Of a stretch of 5,130 nt of DNA, positions 5,114 through 5,130 are shown one piece after another. Origin of the DNA: Deltaproteobacteria bacterium. GTDB lineage: Bacteria; Desulfobacterota; Syntrophia; Syntrophales; UBA2210. Position 1 is the stretch's first letter; every line of letters starts with the position of its first letter. Location of the stretch: positions 1 through 5,130 of the forward strand of contig JAFDAR010000212.1 in NCBI GenBank assembly GCA_019313735.1, written 5' to 3'. The notes under the pieces are model-generated. The model worked only from the letters and a program-made list of their open reading frames with translations. It did no database searches and was not told the origin of the DNA. A program made the translations under genes and the position numbers.

Positions 5114-5130
5114 ATAGAATGATGGGGTCA

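Overview
The window looks like a chromosomal stretch from a Gram-negative bacterium, most likely a Desulfobacterota-type (former deltaproteobacterial) lineage. That is an inference from the protein styles: a LpoA-like lipoprotein carrying a periplasmic binding fold, a Gate-domain nucleoside-recognition membrane protein, and a cytidylate-kinase-like protein with the N-terminal RLIEEQVKKWE style. Base composition is moderate, with AT-rich spacers. I see no phage, CRISPR, tRNA or rRNA signal.

Layout, left to right. Positions 1-38 hold the first 12 complete codons of a leftward gene (MKRKVSVIGAGF...), a Rossmann NAD-binding protein, perhaps malate dehydrogenase. A spacer of about 310 bp follows, filled with short repeats and a hairpin, and ending in a good promoter and ribosome binding site. 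Then purU (formyltetrahydrofolate deformylase, 352-1209) and a Gate-domain membrane protein (1234-2178) lie in tandem 24 bp apart, probably as one operon. A 166-bp spacer (2179-2344) carries a promoter candidate whose -35 box overlaps the stop codon of the upstream gene, then a compact foldable leader. This leader precedes a broken cytidylate-kinase-like gene (2345-2994), whose two halves lie in different frames and which seems to have lost an internal segment. A small single-domain cupin (3058-3396) follows in the same direction. The convergent spacer 3397-3551 contains two different degenerate short tandem arrays around a possible two-way terminator. The last gene, on the minus strand (5027-3552), is a 491-aa lipoprotein with a helical N-terminal region and a type-I periplasmic binding domain, read from a strong-looking promoter near the right edge.

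How the genes work together: PurU releases formate and tetrahydrofolate and so balances one-carbon units. The neighbouring Gate protein and the NMP-kinase-like gene have nucleotide-flavoured family names, but a joint pathway is not demonstrated by the sequence. The cupin and the lipoprotein seem independent.

I do not see a clear new multi-gene system. The items most worth a second look are the broken kinase-like gene, the foldable leader in front of it, and the fact that each large spacer holds its own type of degenerate short repeat.
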